Assembly (NCBI GenBank): GCA_008638415.1
Contig: VWVT01000002.1
Coordinates: forward strand, 434,001 to 498,000
Direction: 5' to 3'
Source: Nocardiopsis sinuspersici
Lineage (GTDB): Bacteria > Actinomycetota > Actinomycetes > Streptosporangiales > Streptosporangiaceae
DNA: 64,000 nt
The notes below the pieces were generated by a model. It was not told where the DNA came from and ran no database searches. It worked only from the letters and a program-made list of their open reading frames with translations. Position numbers and translations under genes: made by a program. Below, one piece after another: positions 38,114 through 47,291 of this stretch. Each line of letters starts with the position of its first letter. Position 1 is the stretch's first letter.

Positions 38114-38779
38114 TGAAGATCGCGTAGTCCTGGCGCACCGCCGCGGCGGTGGCGAAGGAGTACTGCGGGCGCCACTCCCGTCCGTCGAAGGAGCGCAGCA
38201 GCCACTCGTCCTCGCCCACCTCCGCCACACGGTCCAGGCGCAGCCCCCACCCTCCCTGGACCTCCTGGTGGCCGTCGGTGAGGGGACCGGTTCGAGCAGG
38301 CCCCCGCCGCCGAAGCCGACGTCGGCCAGCCAGGGCCCCTCGTCCAGGTCCACGCGTAGCAGGGAGTGGGTGGAGGGCCGGGGACCTCCGGTCGCACCGG
38401 ACAGGACCCGGGCGGCGAACCCGGTGACCGCGAAGCCCAGGCGGTCGAGCACGGCCGCCAGCAGGAGGTTCTGCTCTTAGCAGTATCCGCCCCTGCGCCG
38501 GCGGACCATCTTGTCCACCAGCGAGGGCACGTCCAGCGGGATCGTGCGCCCCAGGACGATCTGAAGGTTCTCGAAGGGGATGGCGGCCAGGTGGGCGCGG
38601 TGTACGGCGCGCAGGGTGTCCAAGGTGGGCGGCAGGTCGCCGGACAGGCCCACACGGGCCAGGTAGGCGTCCAGGTCCAGCTCCGCGCCGTGCCAGAAGT
38701 CGCGGTCGGTGGTGAAGCGCTCGGGGCGTGGTGCCGGAGCGGAGACGTCGGGGCCGGGGATGACGGTTTCAGATGGCAT
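38114..38779 (-). pseudogene. Arylamine N-acetyltransferase, N-terminal part (nonsense and frameshift)
   Basis: The frame from ATG 38779 reads DFWHGAELDLDAYLARVGL, AIPFENLQIVLGRTIPLDVP and RRRRGGYC, the NAT signature with its catalytic Cys. The next codon is TAA (38479-38477) where relatives have Tyr or Phe, and the frame then continues EQNLLLAAVLDRLGFAV and THSLLRVDLDEGPWLADVGF. At about 38280 a C is missing from a C-run, so the frame changes to LTDGHQEVQGGWGLRLDRVA, then WRPQYSFATAAAVRQDYAIF. At 38114 the TnpB element begins. Restoring one base makes the two pieces together 933 bases, a multiple of three. NAT enzymes acetylate aromatic amines; this copy cannot. Confidence 0.88.
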
Positions 38780-38913
38780 GTCGGTCCTGAACCGGGTCCG
38801 CGAAAGCGCTGTTCCGCTGCGGCTCCCCCTCTCCGTGGCCGGATCCGGTCATGGAGGACAGGTGTGTCCGGTGTGTTCGCGGAGACGTCCGCGGCCGGTG
38901 CCCCGCCCCGGCC

Positions 38914-39993
38914 TCAACCGGTGTCCGCCTCCCGGCCGCGGATCCGTCCGGCCGTGTCGGCCGCCGCCCAGTGGCAGGCCACCCGCCGCTCGGCGCCGCC
39001 CTCCAGGATCGCCGGGTCCTCGGTGCGGCAGCGGTCGGCGACCCCCGCGCGCTCGGCCTCGCCCGAGGCCAGCACCGGGCAGCGCGGATGGAACCGGCAC
39101 CCCCGGGGCACGCGCTTGGGGTCCGGCGGCTCGCCGGACAGCACCACCGGCTCGCCCTCCGCGTCCGGCAGCACCGACAGCAGCGCCCGGGTGTAGGGAT
39201 GGGCCGGCGCGGCCAGCACCTCCTCCACCGTGCCCAGCTCCACCACCCTGCCCAGGTACATCACCGCGACCCGGTCGGCGATGTTCCACGCCAGTCCCAG
39301 GTCGTGCGTGGCCACCAGGGCCGACAGCCCCAGGCCGGCGCGCAGGTCCAGGATCAGGCGCAGGATCTCGCCGCGCACCGACGCGTCCAGGGAGGCCACC
39401 GGCTCGTCGGCCACCAGCACCTCGGGGCCCAGCACCAGCGCACCCGCGATCACCACGCGCTGGCGCTGGCCCCCGGACAGCTCGTGCGGGTAGCGGGGGA
39501 AGAACCGCTCCGGCGGGCGCAGGCCCGCCTCGGCCAGTGCCGCGCCGACCCGGTCGGACTCGTCGGCGGTGGTGCCCCCGTGGATGCGCAGACCCTCGGC
39601 CACGGACTCGTAGACGGTGCGGCGCGGGTTGAGCGAACCGGTGGGGTCCTGCTGCACCAGTTGCACCCGGCGCCGGTAGCGGCGCATGTCGCGGGAGCCG
39701 TAGCGCAGTGGGACTCCCTCGAACACCACGTCGCCGCCGGTGGGCCGCTCCAGGCCCAGCAGGGTCCGGGCCAGCGTGGTCTTGCCGCAGCCGGACTCCC
39801 CCACCAGCGCCACGATCTCCCCCGCGGCGATGTCGAGGTTGACGCCGTCCACGGCACGGGCGGTGCCCCGTCCGCCGCCGGGGGCGAACCCGGCCGCGAA
39901 GGCGACCTCCACCCCCCTGGCGCTCAGGACGGGGACGGTTCCCTCCCCGGACGTGGGCGGGGTCTCGTGGGAGTCGGTCTCGGTGGTGCTCAA
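38914..39993 (-). CDS. Oligopeptide/dipeptide ABC transporter ATP-binding protein (OppF/DppF type)
   Basis: 359 residues. Walker A VGESGCGKTTLA, Q-loop QLVQQDPTGSLNPRRTV, signature YPHELSGGQRQRVVIAGALV and Walker B VLVADEPVASLDASV. The C-terminal oligopeptide extension with the RxxPxGCRFHPRCP cysteine motif is present. The start is a TTG at 39993 that overlaps the upstream ATPase stop by 4 bases (TTGA), with GAGGAGA nine bases before it; no ATG or GTG start fits better. Last gene of the five-gene operon. The 134 bases between this operon end and the NAT start hold no gene. Confidence 0.93.
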   Translation of the reverse strand: MSTTETDSHETPPTSGEGTVPVLSARGVEVAFAAGFAPGGGRGTARAVDGVNLDIAAGEIVALVGESGCGKTTLARTLLGLERPTGGDVVFEGVPLRYGSRDMRRYRRRVQLVQQDPTGSLNPRRTVYESVAEGLRIHGGTTADESDRVGAALAEAGLRPPERFFPRYPHELSGGQRQRVVIAGALVLGPEVLVADEPVASLDASVRGEILRLILDLRAGLGLSALVATHDLGLAWNIADRVAVMYLGRVVELGTVEEVLAAPAHPYTRALLSVLPDAEGEPVVLSGEPPDPKRVPRGCRFHPRCPVLASGEAERAGVADRCRTEDPAILEGGAERRVACHWAAADTAGRIRGREADTG

Positions 39994-41012
39994 GGGCGCT
40001 TCTCCTCTGTGGGGGCGGCCGTCAGCGGTCGGGCGGGACCCACGTGCACGCACGCCGCCTGCCGGGTGGAGGCGCCCTCGGCGTCGGGGTCCACCGGCCA
40101 CAGGGGCGGGTCGACCGTGGCGCACACGGTCTCGGCCACCGCGCAGCGCGGCCGGAAGACGCAGCCCGGGGACCGGTCCGCCGGATCGGGCGGGTCGCCG
40201 GGCAGGCCCCGTGGCGCCAGGCGCGAGGCCGGGTCGCCGATGCGGGGGAAGGCCGCGCTGAGCGCGTCGGCGTAGGGGTGCGCGGGCTCGTGCACGACCT
40301 CCCGGGCCGGTCCCTGCTCCACGATCCGCCCCGCGTACATGATCGCGACCCGGTCGCAGGTGGAGGACAGCACGGACAGGTCGTGGCTGATCATCAGCAT
40401 GCCGATGCCGTGTTCGGCGACCAGCCGCTTCAGCAGGGTCAGGATCTGCGCCTGGATCATCACGTCCAGGGCGGTGGTGGCCTCGTCGGCGATGACCAGG
40501 CGGGGCTCGCACGCCAGCGCCATGGCGATCATGACCCGCTGGCGCTGGCCTCCGGACAGCTGGTGGGGGTAGTCGCGGTACCGGGAGTCGGGCAGGCCTA
40601 CCTGCTCCAGGAGCGCGGTGACCCGTGCGGGCACCTCCCCGGCGGGGACCGTGCCGTGGACGGCCATGGGCTCGGCGATCTGGTCGCCGATCCGCCGGAC
40701 CGGGTTGAGCGAGTGCATGGCGCCCTGGAAGACGATGGAGGCGCCCGCCCAGCGGACCGCGCGCAGGCGGCCCCAGCGCATGTCGAGGACGTTCTCGCCC
40801 TCCAGGAGCACCTCGCCGGTGACACCGGCGGTCCCGGGCAGCAGGCGCAGCAGGGCCAGGGCGACGGTGGACTTGCCGCTGCCGGACTCCCCCGCCAGGC
40901 CCAGGGTGCCGCCGGGGTCCAGGGCCAGGTCCACGCCGCGTACGGCGGGGACGTCGCCGCCGCCGGTGCGGTAGGTGACGCACAGGTCGCGGACGTCGAG
41001 CAGGGAGGTCAA
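39990..41012 (-). CDS. Oligopeptide/dipeptide ABC transporter ATP-binding protein (OppD/DppD type)
   Basis: 340 residues. Walker A LAGESGSGKSTVALALLR, Q-loop SIVFQGAMHSLNPVRRIG, signature YPHQLSGGQRQRVMIAMAL and Walker B LVIADEATTALDVMIQ. The C-terminal cysteine motif reads SPGCVFRPRCA. The start is probably TTG at 41012, two bases after the upstream permease stop, with GGGGG six bases before; the frame back to 41120 overlaps the permease and is not coding. Pairs with the second ATPase to drive import. Confidence 0.93.
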   Translation of the reverse strand: MTSLLDVRDLCVTYRTGGGDVPAVRGVDLALDPGGTLGLAGESGSGKSTVALALLRLLPGTAGVTGEVLLEGENVLDMRWGRLRAVRWAGASIVFQGAMHSLNPVRRIGDQIAEPMAVHGTVPAGEVPARVTALLEQVGLPDSRYRDYPHQLSGGQRQRVMIAMALACEPRLVIADEATTALDVMIQAQILTLLKRLVAEHGIGMLMISHDLSVLSSTCDRVAIMYAGRIVEQGPAREVVHEPAHPYADALSAAFPRIGDPASRLAPRGLPGDPPDPADRSPGCVFRPRCAVAETVCATVDPPLWPVDPDAEGASTRQAACVHVGPARPLTAAPTEEKRP

Positions 41013-41014
41013 CG

Positions 41015-41995
41015 CTACCCCCGGAGTCGCGGGTTGATGACGGATTCGAGTGCCCGGCCGCACAGGGTGAAGGACAGCGCGACCAGGGCGATCGCCAGGC
41101 CGGGCGGGACCATGTACCACCAGATCCCGGAGCTGATCGCGCCGGCGTTGCGGGCCGCCTCCAGGACGCCGCCCCAGGACACGACGGTGGGGTCGCCCAC
41201 GCCGAGGAAGGCCAGGGTGGACTCGGCGATGATCGAGGTGGCCACGAGCAGGGTGGTCTGGGCGAGCACGACCGGCATGACGTTGGGCAGGACGTGCCAG
41301 GCCATGACGTGGGCGTGGCCGCCGCCCAGGGCACGGGCCCGCTCCACGTAGGGGCGGGCCTCCACGGCCAGGGTCTGGGCGCGCACCAGCCGGGCGGTGG
41401 CGGGCCAGACGGTGAGGCCGATGGCGATGATGATGGTGCCGGTGCCGCGCGGCAGCACGGCGGCCAGGGCCACGGCCAGGACCAGGGTGGGCAGGACCAG
41501 GAACCAGTCGGTGACGCGCATGAGCGCCGAGGACACGATCCTCCCGGCGGCGCCGCCTGAGGCGCCGAAGTGCCCGGCGGTCATCCCGACCAGGGTGCCC
41601 AGGACCACGGAGACGGCCGTGGCCAGGAAGCCCACCGTGAGCGAGACGCGGGAGCCCCAGATGACCAGGTCCAGGATGGAGCGGCCGAAGTTGTCGGTGC
41701 CGAGCGGGTACTCGACGCTGGGCGGCTGGTAGGCGGCGCCGGGCGCGCCGGTGATGGTGAGGTCGGCCTGGTCGACGAGGAGCGGGGCGGTCAGCGCCAG
41801 GGCGCCGATGGCCAGCAGCGCGGCCAGGCCGAACAGTCCGGCGCGGTTGCGGGCGTACTCGCGGGCGAAGCGGCGCAGGGCCTCGCGGCGGCGCCTGCGG
41901 GCGAGGGCTCGGGGTGTGGCCGGCGCGGCGCCTTCGGCCCGGTCGGTCCGGTCGCCGGCCTCCGGGGTGCCGGGCGTCCCGGCGGGGGCGCTCAC
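41015..41995 (-). CDS. Oligopeptide/dipeptide ABC transporter permease (DppC type)
   Basis: 326 residues. After a Pro/Ala/Arg-rich N-terminus come the DppC-type N-domain (YPLGTDNFGRSILDLVIWGS) and five to six membrane helices. The cytoplasmic loop is YVERARALGGGHAHVMAWHV. GTG at 41995 overlaps the preceding permease stop by 4 bases. Confidence 0.93.
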   Translation of the reverse strand: MSAPAGTPGTPEAGDRTDRAEGAAPATPRALARRRRREALRRFAREYARNRAGLFGLAALLAIGALALTAPLLVDQADLTITGAPGAAYQPPSVEYPLGTDNFGRSILDLVIWGSRVSLTVGFLATAVSVVLGTLVGMTAGHFGASGGAAGRIVSSALMRVTDWFLVLPTLVLAVALAAVLPRGTGTIIIAIGLTVWPATARLVRAQTLAVEARPYVERARALGGGHAHVMAWHVLPNVMPVVLAQTTLLVATSIIAESTLAFLGVGDPTVVSWGGVLEAARNAGAISSGIWWYMVPPGLAIALVALSFTLCGRALESVINPRLRG

Positions 41996-43071
41996 GGGCG
42001 CACCCGGGGGTCGAGCAGCGGGTACACCAGGTCGGCGAGAAGGTTCATGAGGATCACCGAGGCCGCGAAGACCACGAACAGGCCCTGGACGAGGCCGAGG
42101 TCGGGCACGCGCAGGCCGGAGTAGAAGAGCTGTCCGAGGCCGGGCCAGGAGAACACGGTCTCCACGAGGATCACGCCGGACACGACCTGGCCGAGGTTGA
42201 GGAAGACGAGCGTCACGGTGGGCAGCAGCGCGTTGGGCACGGCGTGCCTGCGCCGCACGAGGGTGTCGCGCAGGCCCTTGGCCCGTGCGGTGGTGAGGTA
42301 GTCGGCGCCCTTCTCGTCCATGAGCGAGGAGCGCATGATCATCAGGTACTGGGCGTAGATGACCGCGACCATGGTGGCGACGGGCAGCACCATGTGCCGT
42401 GCGGTGCTCAGTGCGGTCTCCAGGGCCCCGTCGGCGCCGGGGGCGACCATGCCGCCGGTGGGGAACAGGCCGGGCACGAACCCGCGCCCGGAGGCCAGGA
42501 ACACGATGAGCAGCAGGCCGAGCCAGAACGTGGGCACCGACCAGAGGAACAGGGCCACGGCGGTGTTGACGCGGTCGCCGCGGCCGCCCGGCCTCCACCC
42601 GGCGCGGGCGCCCAGGAACAGGCCCAGGAGCGCGGCGACGACCGTGCCGGTCCCGGCGAGCAGGACCGTGGGGCCGAGGCGGTTCAGGATGAGCTCGGCG
42701 ACGGGTTCGCGGTACTGGAAGGACGTGCCGAGGTCGAAGCGGAGCAGCCCGGCCGCGTAGTCCAGGAACTGCTGCCACAGCGGTTGGTCGAGGCCGAACT
42801 GGCGGCGCAGCTCCTCGCGCTGTTCGGCGGTGACCTCGCGGCCCTCGGTCATGGCGCGGACGGGGTCGCCGGGCAGGATCCGGAAGAGGAAGAACCCGGC
42901 GACGACCACGGCGGCCAGGGAGGCCAGCGCGGTCGTCAGGCGTCCGGCCACGTAGCGCGCGACCCGGCCGGCGCGGCCCGCGCGGCCGGGACCGGCGGGG
43001 TCCGCCGGGACGGGGGCGTCGTTCGCCCCGGGCCCGGGCGGATCCCCCGCCCTGGTGGGAGTACTGGTCAC
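41992..43071 (-). CDS. Oligopeptide/dipeptide ABC transporter permease (DppB type)
   Basis: 359 residues. First helix at LTTALASLAAVVVAGFFLFR, then RILPGDPVRAMTEGREV and LRRQFGLDQPLWQQFLDYAA, typical for DppB. The loop motif is YLTTARAKGLRDTLVRRRHA. GTG at 43071 overlaps the binding-protein stop by 4 bases. Confidence 0.93.
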   Translation of the reverse strand: MTSTPTRAGDPPGPGANDAPVPADPAGPGRAGRAGRVARYVAGRLTTALASLAAVVVAGFFLFRILPGDPVRAMTEGREVTAEQREELRRQFGLDQPLWQQFLDYAAGLLRFDLGTSFQYREPVAELILNRLGPTVLLAGTGTVVAALLGLFLGARAGWRPGGRGDRVNTAVALFLWSVPTFWLGLLLIVFLASGRGFVPGLFPTGGMVAPGADGALETALSTARHMVLPVATMVAVIYAQYLMIMRSSLMDEKGADYLTTARAKGLRDTLVRRRHAVPNALLPTVTLVFLNLGQVVSGVILVETVFSWPGLGQLFYSGLRVPDLGLVQGLFVVFAASVILMNLLADLVYPLLDPRVRP

Positions 43072-44924
43072 TCGCGGTCCTCCCTGGTGGCGCGTCGGCG
43101 GAGCAGCAGGAATCCCCCGCCCGCGACGAGGACGAGCACGACGGTTCCGACGCCGATCCAGGCCCCGGTGGAGGGCCCGGAGGCGGCGGCTCCGGCCTCG
43201 GCGGAGGCGGGTTCGGCGGACCACCAGGCCCAGTAGCCGTCCTGGCCCCAGATGTTGCCGCCCTCGGCGGGCTCGTACTGGATGGAGGCGATGTGGTCGG
43301 TGCGGTAGGCCTCCATGATGTTGGGGTAGGCGAGGACGTTCACGACGGCCTCGCGGTGGAGGACCTCCTGGAGCCGGTGGATGATCTCGGCCCGGGCCTC
43401 GCGGTCGTACTCGGCGAGCTGGGCCTCGTAGAGCTCGTCGTACTCCTCGTCGCAGAAGTAGGCGTCGCCCTGCATGGTGCCGGGCTCGGTGGGCAGGGCC
43501 CCGCAGGTGTGGATGCTGAGGACGTAGTCGGGGTCGGGGTTGACCGTCCACCCGGTGAAGATGAGGTCGTACTCGCCCGCGAAGAGGGCGTCGCTGAGTA
43601 CGCCGGGGTCGACGGTGAGGTTCCTGACCTCGATACCGATGTCGGCGAGGCGCTCGACCAGGACCAGCCCGGCGTTGACGTTGGCGGGGCGGTCCTGGTG
43701 GACGTGCATGCGCAGTTCGAGGCGGTCGCCGTCGGGTGAGACGCGCACGCCGTCCCCGCCCCTCTCGTACCCGGCCTCGTCGAGCATGGTGTTGGCGGCC
43801 TCGGGGTCGAAGTCGGGGAGGGCGCCGCCGCCCTCGGGCTCCCAGTGGAAGTCCTCGTAGCGGGGCGGGATGTAGCCGCCCGCGGCGACGGCCTGGCCGC
43901 CGTGCGCCTTGTCGACGATCTCCTCGTTGTCGACGGCCATGGCGATGGCCTGGCGCAGGGTGCGGTCGGCGAGGGCGGGGTGGCCGTCGCCGAACTCCTC
44001 GCCGTCCTGGGTGACGGCGCCGGGGTTGACGGTGAAGGCCTGGAAGCGCTTGCCCTCGGCGACGTTGACGTGGATGTCCTCGGTGGTCCGCAGGGCTTCG
44101 GCCTGGGCCTGGGTGAGCTCGTAGACGAAGGAGACCTCGCCGCTGCGCAGGGCCTCGACCGCGGCGTCCTTCTCGGAGTAGTAGCGCAGGACGATCCGGT
44201 CGAAGCCGGGGGCGCCGCGCCAGTGGTCGGGGTTGGCCTCCAGGGTGATGGACCTGCCCCGGTCGTGGCCGGTGAGGACGAAGGGGCCGCTGCCGACGGT
44301 CGGGAACTCCTCGTTGCCGTACTCGGCGAAGGCGTCCCCCTCCTCCTCCAGGATCGGCTCCCAGACGTGCCGGGGCACGACCGGGACGTTGAGGGAGGCC
44401 ATCGTGGCCTGGGGCTGGTCGAGTTCGACGACCACGGTGCGGTCGTCCTCGGCGGTGACCGACTCGAAGCCGGAGACGTAGTTGCCGTTGGCGACGGCCG
44501 CGGCCTCGTTCTCCATCATCGTGGTGAAGGTCCAGACCACGTCGTCGGCGGTGAGGGGCTCGCCGTCGGAGAAGGTGACGCCGTCGCGCAGGTGGAAGGT
44601 CCAGGTGAGGCCGTCCTCGCTGGACTCCCAGGACTCGGCCAGCGAGGGGGCGGGCTCGTTCGTCTTGGGGCTGACGGTGATGAGGGAGTCGTAGACGTGG
44701 CGGAGGACGTTGGTGGTGACGGCGAGCTGGGCCGTGAAGGGGTTGAACGAGTCCACCTGCTGGGAGGTGGCGATCGTGAGGGTGTCGCCACCGTCCTCGT
44801 CCGCCGCGGCGGGGGCGGAGGCGAGGGCGGGAACCGCGGCCAGGAGCAGGGCGGTACCCGCGGCGGCGGCACGGCGGAGGCTGGGGGGTCGAAGGAGGCC
44901 GGAGGAATGTCCGTGGGAGTTCAT
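43068..44924 (-). CDS. Family-5 ABC substrate-binding protein with a C-terminal membrane anchor
   Basis: 618 residues. A long signal peptide (RRAAAAGTALLLAAVPALAS, cleavage near AAA-DEDGG) lacks a lipobox cysteine. The mature part is a peptide/nickel-type binding protein (TLTIATSQQVDSFNPFTAQL, SLAESWESSEDGLTWTFHLR). At the end a small Ala/Ser linker leads into one membrane helix (WIGVGTVVLVLVAGGGFLLL) and RRRATRED, a stop-transfer signal. Thus it would be held by its C-terminus instead of by lipid. ATG at 44924. First gene of the operon; the ligand (peptide or other) is not predictable. Confidence 0.92.
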   Translation of the reverse strand: MNSHGHSSGLLRPPSLRRAAAAGTALLLAAVPALASAPAAADEDGGDTLTIATSQQVDSFNPFTAQLAVTTNVLRHVYDSLITVSPKTNEPAPSLAESWESSEDGLTWTFHLRDGVTFSDGEPLTADDVVWTFTTMMENEAAAVANGNYVSGFESVTAEDDRTVVVELDQPQATMASLNVPVVPRHVWEPILEEEGDAFAEYGNEEFPTVGSGPFVLTGHDRGRSITLEANPDHWRGAPGFDRIVLRYYSEKDAAVEALRSGEVSFVYELTQAQAEALRTTEDIHVNVAEGKRFQAFTVNPGAVTQDGEEFGDGHPALADRTLRQAIAMAVDNEEIVDKAHGGQAVAAGGYIPPRYEDFHWEPEGGGALPDFDPEAANTMLDEAGYERGGDGVRVSPDGDRLELRMHVHQDRPANVNAGLVLVERLADIGIEVRNLTVDPGVLSDALFAGEYDLIFTGWTVNPDPDYVLSIHTCGALPTEPGTMQGDAYFCDEEYDELYEAQLAEYDREARAEIIHRLQEVLHREAVVNVLAYPNIMEAYRTDHIASIQYEPAEGGNIWGQDGYWAWWSAEPASAEAGAAASGPSTGAWIGVGTVVLVLVAGGGFLLLRRRATREDRE

Positions 44925-44978
44925 GTGCGGCCCCTGTCAGAGGATCGTGTGGTGGGAGGCGCGCCACCGCCGCCCTGG

Positions 44979-45000
44979 GGTTGGTGGTTGTTTACCAACC
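44979..45000 (-). promoter_or_regulatory. Inverted repeat upstream of the peptide transporter operon
   Basis: GGTTGGT (44979-44985) and ACCAACC (44994-45000) form a 7-bp inverted repeat with an 8-base AT-rich spacer, 55-76 bases before the binding-protein ATG. It may be an operator. The rest of the 44925-45164 divergent region holds no gene. Confidence 0.45.
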
Positions 45001-45164
45001 TGCGGTGATCGGCGTCAATGATCTACGGGGAGCGCCGTGACATTGGAATACATTCGCCTCTGGGAACCGGGGACGGAGTGGTCCCTGTGCGCCGCGTGAC
45101 GTGCGGGTCGTCCACCGCCACCCCGCGTTGGCAGTGAATGCCGTACTCCGCTACGGTTCCGGCC

Positions 45165-45878
45165 ATGATGGGGCACTCTCACGCACTGAGCGGCGTGGTC
45201 GGTTGGATGGCGGTCGTCCCGCTGGTTCAGGGCATGGAATTTCCCGGACTCAGCTTCGACCTGGGACCCGGCGAGATCGTCGCCGGGTCCCTGGTCTGCG
45301 CCGGTGCGGCCCTGCTGCCCGACCTGGACCACAAGAGCGCCACGGTGACCAAGACCTACGGCAAGGTCACCGAGACGCTGGGCGGCATGCTCGGCTTCCT
45401 CTTCGGCGGTCACCGCATGGGAACGCACTCGTTCTTCTTCGCGATCCTCGTGGGCGTGCTGGTCCAGTTGCTGGCCCTGTGGTCGGAGCTGGCCGTCCAG
45501 ATCTTCGTGTTCCTGCTGATCGGCATCGCCCTGCAGGGCCTGGGATTTGGCCTGGACAAGAACCGCGTCGCCTCGGGGATCATCAACGCGATGGTCACGG
45601 GAGGGATCACGCTGGCCCTGTTCACCGCCGGGGTGAACTACAGCTGGCTGGGCCTGGCGGTGGCCTTCGGCGTGGTGCTGCACTTCTTCGGCGACATGAT
45701 CACCAAGATGGGCGTGCCGATCTTCTGGCCCTTCTACAAGAAGCGCTTCGGCCAGGACAAGGGCTTCGTCACCGACGGCCCCGTCGAGCAGAAGCTGGTC
45801 ACCCCGCTGCTGACCATCGGCGTCATCGTGGGGACGGTGTACCTCTTCGACTGGCCCTCCCTGTTGCCCGAGTACTAG
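45165..45878 (+). CDS. Membrane-bound metal-dependent hydrolase family protein (DUF457/YdjM-like)
   Basis: 237 residues with several membrane helices (GEIVAGSLVCAGAALLPDLD, FFFAILVGVLVQLLALWSEL, QIFVFLLIGIALQGLGFGLD). The conserved metal-ligand pattern of the family is seen: GHSHALSG near the start, LLPDLDHKSA, GGHRMGTHS and HFFGDMITKMGVPIFWP. YdjM/DUF457 proteins are LexA-regulated in some bacteria and of uncertain function. I place the start at the first of two ATG codons (45165); ORF extension to 45138 lacks support. A tandem repeat array begins at the base after its stop codon. Confidence 0.85.
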   Translation: MMGHSHALSGVVGWMAVVPLVQGMEFPGLSFDLGPGEIVAGSLVCAGAALLPDLDHKSATVTKTYGKVTETLGGMLGFLFGGHRMGTHSFFFAILVGVLVQLLALWSELAVQIFVFLLIGIALQGLGFGLDKNRVASGIINAMVTGGITLALFTAGVNYSWLGLAVAFGVVLHFFGDMITKMGVPIFWPFYKKRFGQDKGFVTDGPVEQKLVTPLLTIGVIVGTVYLFDWPSLLPEY

Positions 45879-46431
45879 TGCTTCCTTCGGGGCTCCGCTC
45901 CGCTTCGCCCACCCCTCGCCCTCCGCCACCCCCAGCGGACGCCCGCGGCGCGGCGCCCTCCGTGTCCGGACGCCTTGGAGACGGGAGCCTTCGGCTCCTC
46001 CGAAACCCCGCCGGCGCTCTGGTGCCTTCCTTGGGGCTCCGCTCCGCTTCGCCCCGTGTCCGGACGCCTCGAAGGCGGGAACCTTCGGCGCCCCCGAAGG
46101 GTTCACTCGTACCTCGTGAACCCTCCTACGCCACCTCCAGAACCCCGCCGGCGCTCTGGTGCCTTCCTTGGGGCTCCGCTCCGCTTCGCCCCGTGTCCGG
46201 ACGCCTCGAAGGCGGGAACCTTCGGCGCCTCCGAAGGGTTCACTCGTACCTCGTGAACCCTCCTACGCCACCTCCAGAACCCCGCCGGCGCTCTGGTGCC
46301 TTCCTTGGGGCTCCGCTCCGCTTCGCCCCGTGTTCGGACGCCTCGAAGGCGGGAACCTTCGGCGCCTCCGAAGGGTTCACTCGTGCCTCGTGAACCCTCC
46401 TACGGCACCTCCAGAACCCCGCCGGCGCCCG
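45879..46431. repeat. 137-bp tandem repeat array, three full units plus one degenerate unit
   Basis: Units at 46021-46157, 46158-46294 and 46295-46431 start with GGTGCCTTCCTTGGGGCTCC and are almost identical (a handful of substitutions). A diverged unit of about 142 bases precedes them from 45879. Each full unit holds at least two hairpins: CCTTCGG...CCGAAGG and AGGGTTCAC...GTGAACCCT (in unit one 46098-46106 with 46116-46124). The period is not a multiple of three, so the frames that stay open across the array are not a protein. There are no unique spacers, so it is not a CRISPR array. The remaining 46432-46531 holds only a promoter-like TAGGCT (46519-46524). Confidence 0.95.
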
Positions 46432-46531
46432 AACCACACCCCCAGGGGGCTGAGGCAGGACTCGCCACGCACCCCGGGACACAGCGGCCCGGTCCGGGTG
46501 ATGCGGGAGGTGCTGTTCTAGGCTGGCGGGC

Positions 46532-47191
46532 GTGACACGATCCTCAGAGGGCCTGACTCCGGAACTGCACGCCTACATCGTCGACCACAGCGAGCCCGTG
46601 GACGAGGTGCTCGCCGACCTGGCCGAGGAGACCGCTCGGCTCTTCCCCGACTACCGGGGGATGCAGATCGGTCCCGAGCAGGGTGCCTTCACCACCCTGC
46701 TCACCCGGGTCTGCGGCGCCCGCGACGTCGTGGAGGTCGGGACCTTCACCGGCTACTCCTCGATCTGCTTCGCGCGCGGCCTGCCCGCGGACGGCCGCCT
46801 GCTGGCCCTGGACGTCAGCGACGAGTGGACCTCCGTCGCCCGCCGCTACTGGGAGCGCGCCGGGGTCGCCGGCAAGATCACGCTCAGGCTCGGCCCGGCC
46901 CTGGAGTCCCTGCGCGCGCTCCCCCCGGAGCCCCAGTTCGACCTGGCCTTCGTGGACGCCGACAAGGAGGGCTACGTCGGCTACTGGGAGGAGCTGGTCC
47001 CCCGCATCCGCCGGGGCGGCCTCATCCTGGCCGACAACACCCTCTCCCACGGGCGCGTGGTGGACACCGCCGACACCTCCCCGGTGGTGCGGGGCATCCG
47101 CGACTTCAACGACCGCCTGGTCGCCGACGAGCGCGTCGAGCAGGTGCTGCTGCCCGTAGGCGACGGCCTCACCCTCGCCCGTAGGCACTGA
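46532..47191 (+). CDS. O-methyltransferase (CCoAMT-like, family 3)
   Basis: 219 residues. SAM-binding motif VVEVGTFTGYSSICFARGLP, acidic loop LLALDVSDEWTSVARRYWER, and the metal-binding FVDADKEGYVGYWEEL with ILADNTLSHGRVVD. The family uses a divalent metal to methylate catechol-like hydroxyls; the natural substrate here is unknown. The GTG at 46532 lies seven bases after a TAGGCT hexamer and has no ribosome binding site, so the message may be leaderless. Confidence 0.9.
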   Translation: MTRSSEGLTPELHAYIVDHSEPVDEVLADLAEETARLFPDYRGMQIGPEQGAFTTLLTRVCGARDVVEVGTFTGYSSICFARGLPADGRLLALDVSDEWTSVARRYWERAGVAGKITLRLGPALESLRALPPEPQFDLAFVDADKEGYVGYWEELVPRIRRGGLILADNTLSHGRVVDTADTSPVVRGIRDFNDRLVADERVEQVLLPVGDGLTLARRH

Positions 47192-47291
47192 CGGGTCCCG
47201 CCGGGGCCCGCGGACACCGATATCCCACAGTCGTCCACAGAAGGGGATTTCCCCGAACGCGGTACGCCCGTCTTCGGTAATGTCCGGTGCC

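Noticed and set aside
45879-46431. CRISPR array
   Set aside because: The units abut without unique spacers, the period is far too long, and no cas genes are present. The same holds for the 55-bp array.
45903-46521. Repeat-containing open frames across the 137-bp array
   Set aside because: The period is not a multiple of three, so the same DNA is read in different frames in successive units. All three plus frames give similar pseudo-peptides, and no start has a ribosome binding site.
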